Part shown: positions 61,906 through 62,064 of the stretch, piece by piece | Numbering within the stretch: the first letter of the stretch is position 1 | Layout: every line of letters begins with the position of its first letter | DNA from: Bacteroidota bacterium | GTDB taxonomy: Bacteria; Bacteroidota; Bacteroidia; Chitinophagales; Chitinophagaceae | Length of the DNA: 62,064 nucleotides | Direction of reading: 5' to 3' | NCBI GenBank assembly: GCA_013286835.1 | Contig: JABDEZ010000004.1 | Span: forward strand, 1 to 62,064 | Position numbers and translations under genes: made by a program | Notes under the pieces: model-generated | Told to the model about the DNA's origin: nothing | Seen by the model: only the letters and a program-made list of their open reading frames with translations | Database searches by the model: none

Positions 61906-62064
61906 CTACAAATTCAAACTAAAATACCACACAGGAGGTTTCCCATTATTTGGCCATGCAACATCAACTCGTAAAGGGTAACCTGCTAGGCTGGTACGCG
62001 CACTTAACCCGTAAGAGGGCAGCCACTTATTGTTAGGTGTAGTATTCCATGTTTCCTTTGCCGT
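61906..62064 (-). CDS. C-terminus of an outer-membrane-like protein, partial
   Basis: The reverse strand is open from the right edge to a TAG at 61906-61908. The last 52 residues (WNTTPNNKWLPSYGLSARTS, LAGYPLRVDVAWPNNGKPP) end VWYFSLNL. The alternating pattern and aromatic, hydrophobic final residues are those of an outer-membrane beta-barrel C-terminus. The N-terminus lies outside the window, so no family can be named. Confidence 0.6.
   Translation of the reverse strand, partial: TAKETWNTTPNNKWLPSYGLSARTSLAGYPLRVDVAWPNNGKPPVWYFSLNL

Noticed and set aside
1-62064. CRISPR arrays, rRNA genes, intact tRNA genes, riboswitches
   Set aside because: Looked for repeat-spacer periodicity and conserved RNA cores on both strands; none found apart from the tRNA fragments listed.

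Overview
The window is chromosomal DNA of a Bacteroidota bacterium, probably Chitinophagia-like. The evidence is three secreted proteins with type IX secretion (T9SS) C-terminal sorting domains, a Y_Y_Y/propeller LytS-type sensor kinase with a LytTR regulator, a BT4734-type primase, large signal-peptide-bearing YD/RHS proteins, AT-rich DNA with A-rich leaders instead of strong Shine-Dalgarno sites, and a TAnnTTTG-type promoter. No rRNA, no complete tRNA and no CRISPR array were seen. The only RNA-gene traces are tRNA fragments, which look like integration scars.

Layout. 1-10.4 kb is a mobile island: a ParB-like protein cut by the window edge, a basic protein whose 5' end is tandemly duplicated, a zinc-ribbon protein, a soluble FtsK-like translocase, small accessory genes, a HEPN-like plus PD-(D/E)XK gene pair, a tyrosine recombinase, a second nuclease-like protein, and a tRNA-Leu 3' fragment that probably marks the element end. 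10.7-13.6 kb has a paralogue of an island gene, then an HxlR regulator divergent from redox genes with a clear operator. 13.6-19.5 kb has a T9SS protein beside a two-component pair whose regulator is broken by one extra A. 19.8-20.1 kb has two complementary tRNA pieces on opposite strands. 20.1-25.2 kb holds two carboxymuconolactone-decarboxylase-like proteins, a methyltransferase, a TPR regulator and a T9SS protein. 25.2-29.5 kb is a second mobile remnant (HNH nuclease, primase, DnaA-box-like sites). 29.5-37.3 kb is the bacterial alpha-2-macroglobulin and penicillin-binding protein 1C pair, bracketed by an imperfect 44-bp direct repeat. 37.4-42.5 kb holds a T9SS protein, two tiny secreted proteins, a membrane protein and an amidohydrolase.

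42.7-49.7 kb is a defence-type island: an acidic winged-helix-like protein, a HEPN protein, a Vsr endonuclease, a second nuclease-like protein, a SinI-like restriction enzyme, a C5-cytosine methyltransferase with its own N-terminal DNA-binding domain and a palindrome just upstream, and divergent exonuclease VII genes. 50.2-61.4 kb is an RHS operon: an exported helical/beta-barrel protein, two giant YD/RHS proteins, and two membrane-directed downstream genes. The window ends in an IS1-family transposase fragment and the C-terminus of an outer-membrane-like protein.

The most promising material is the HEPN + PUA-like/PD-(D/E)XK pair (5.7-7.9 kb), the self-regulating-looking restriction-modification operon (45-47.8 kb), and the shared integration-site architecture at two different tRNA fragments. 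All functional calls come from motifs read by eye; no database search was run.
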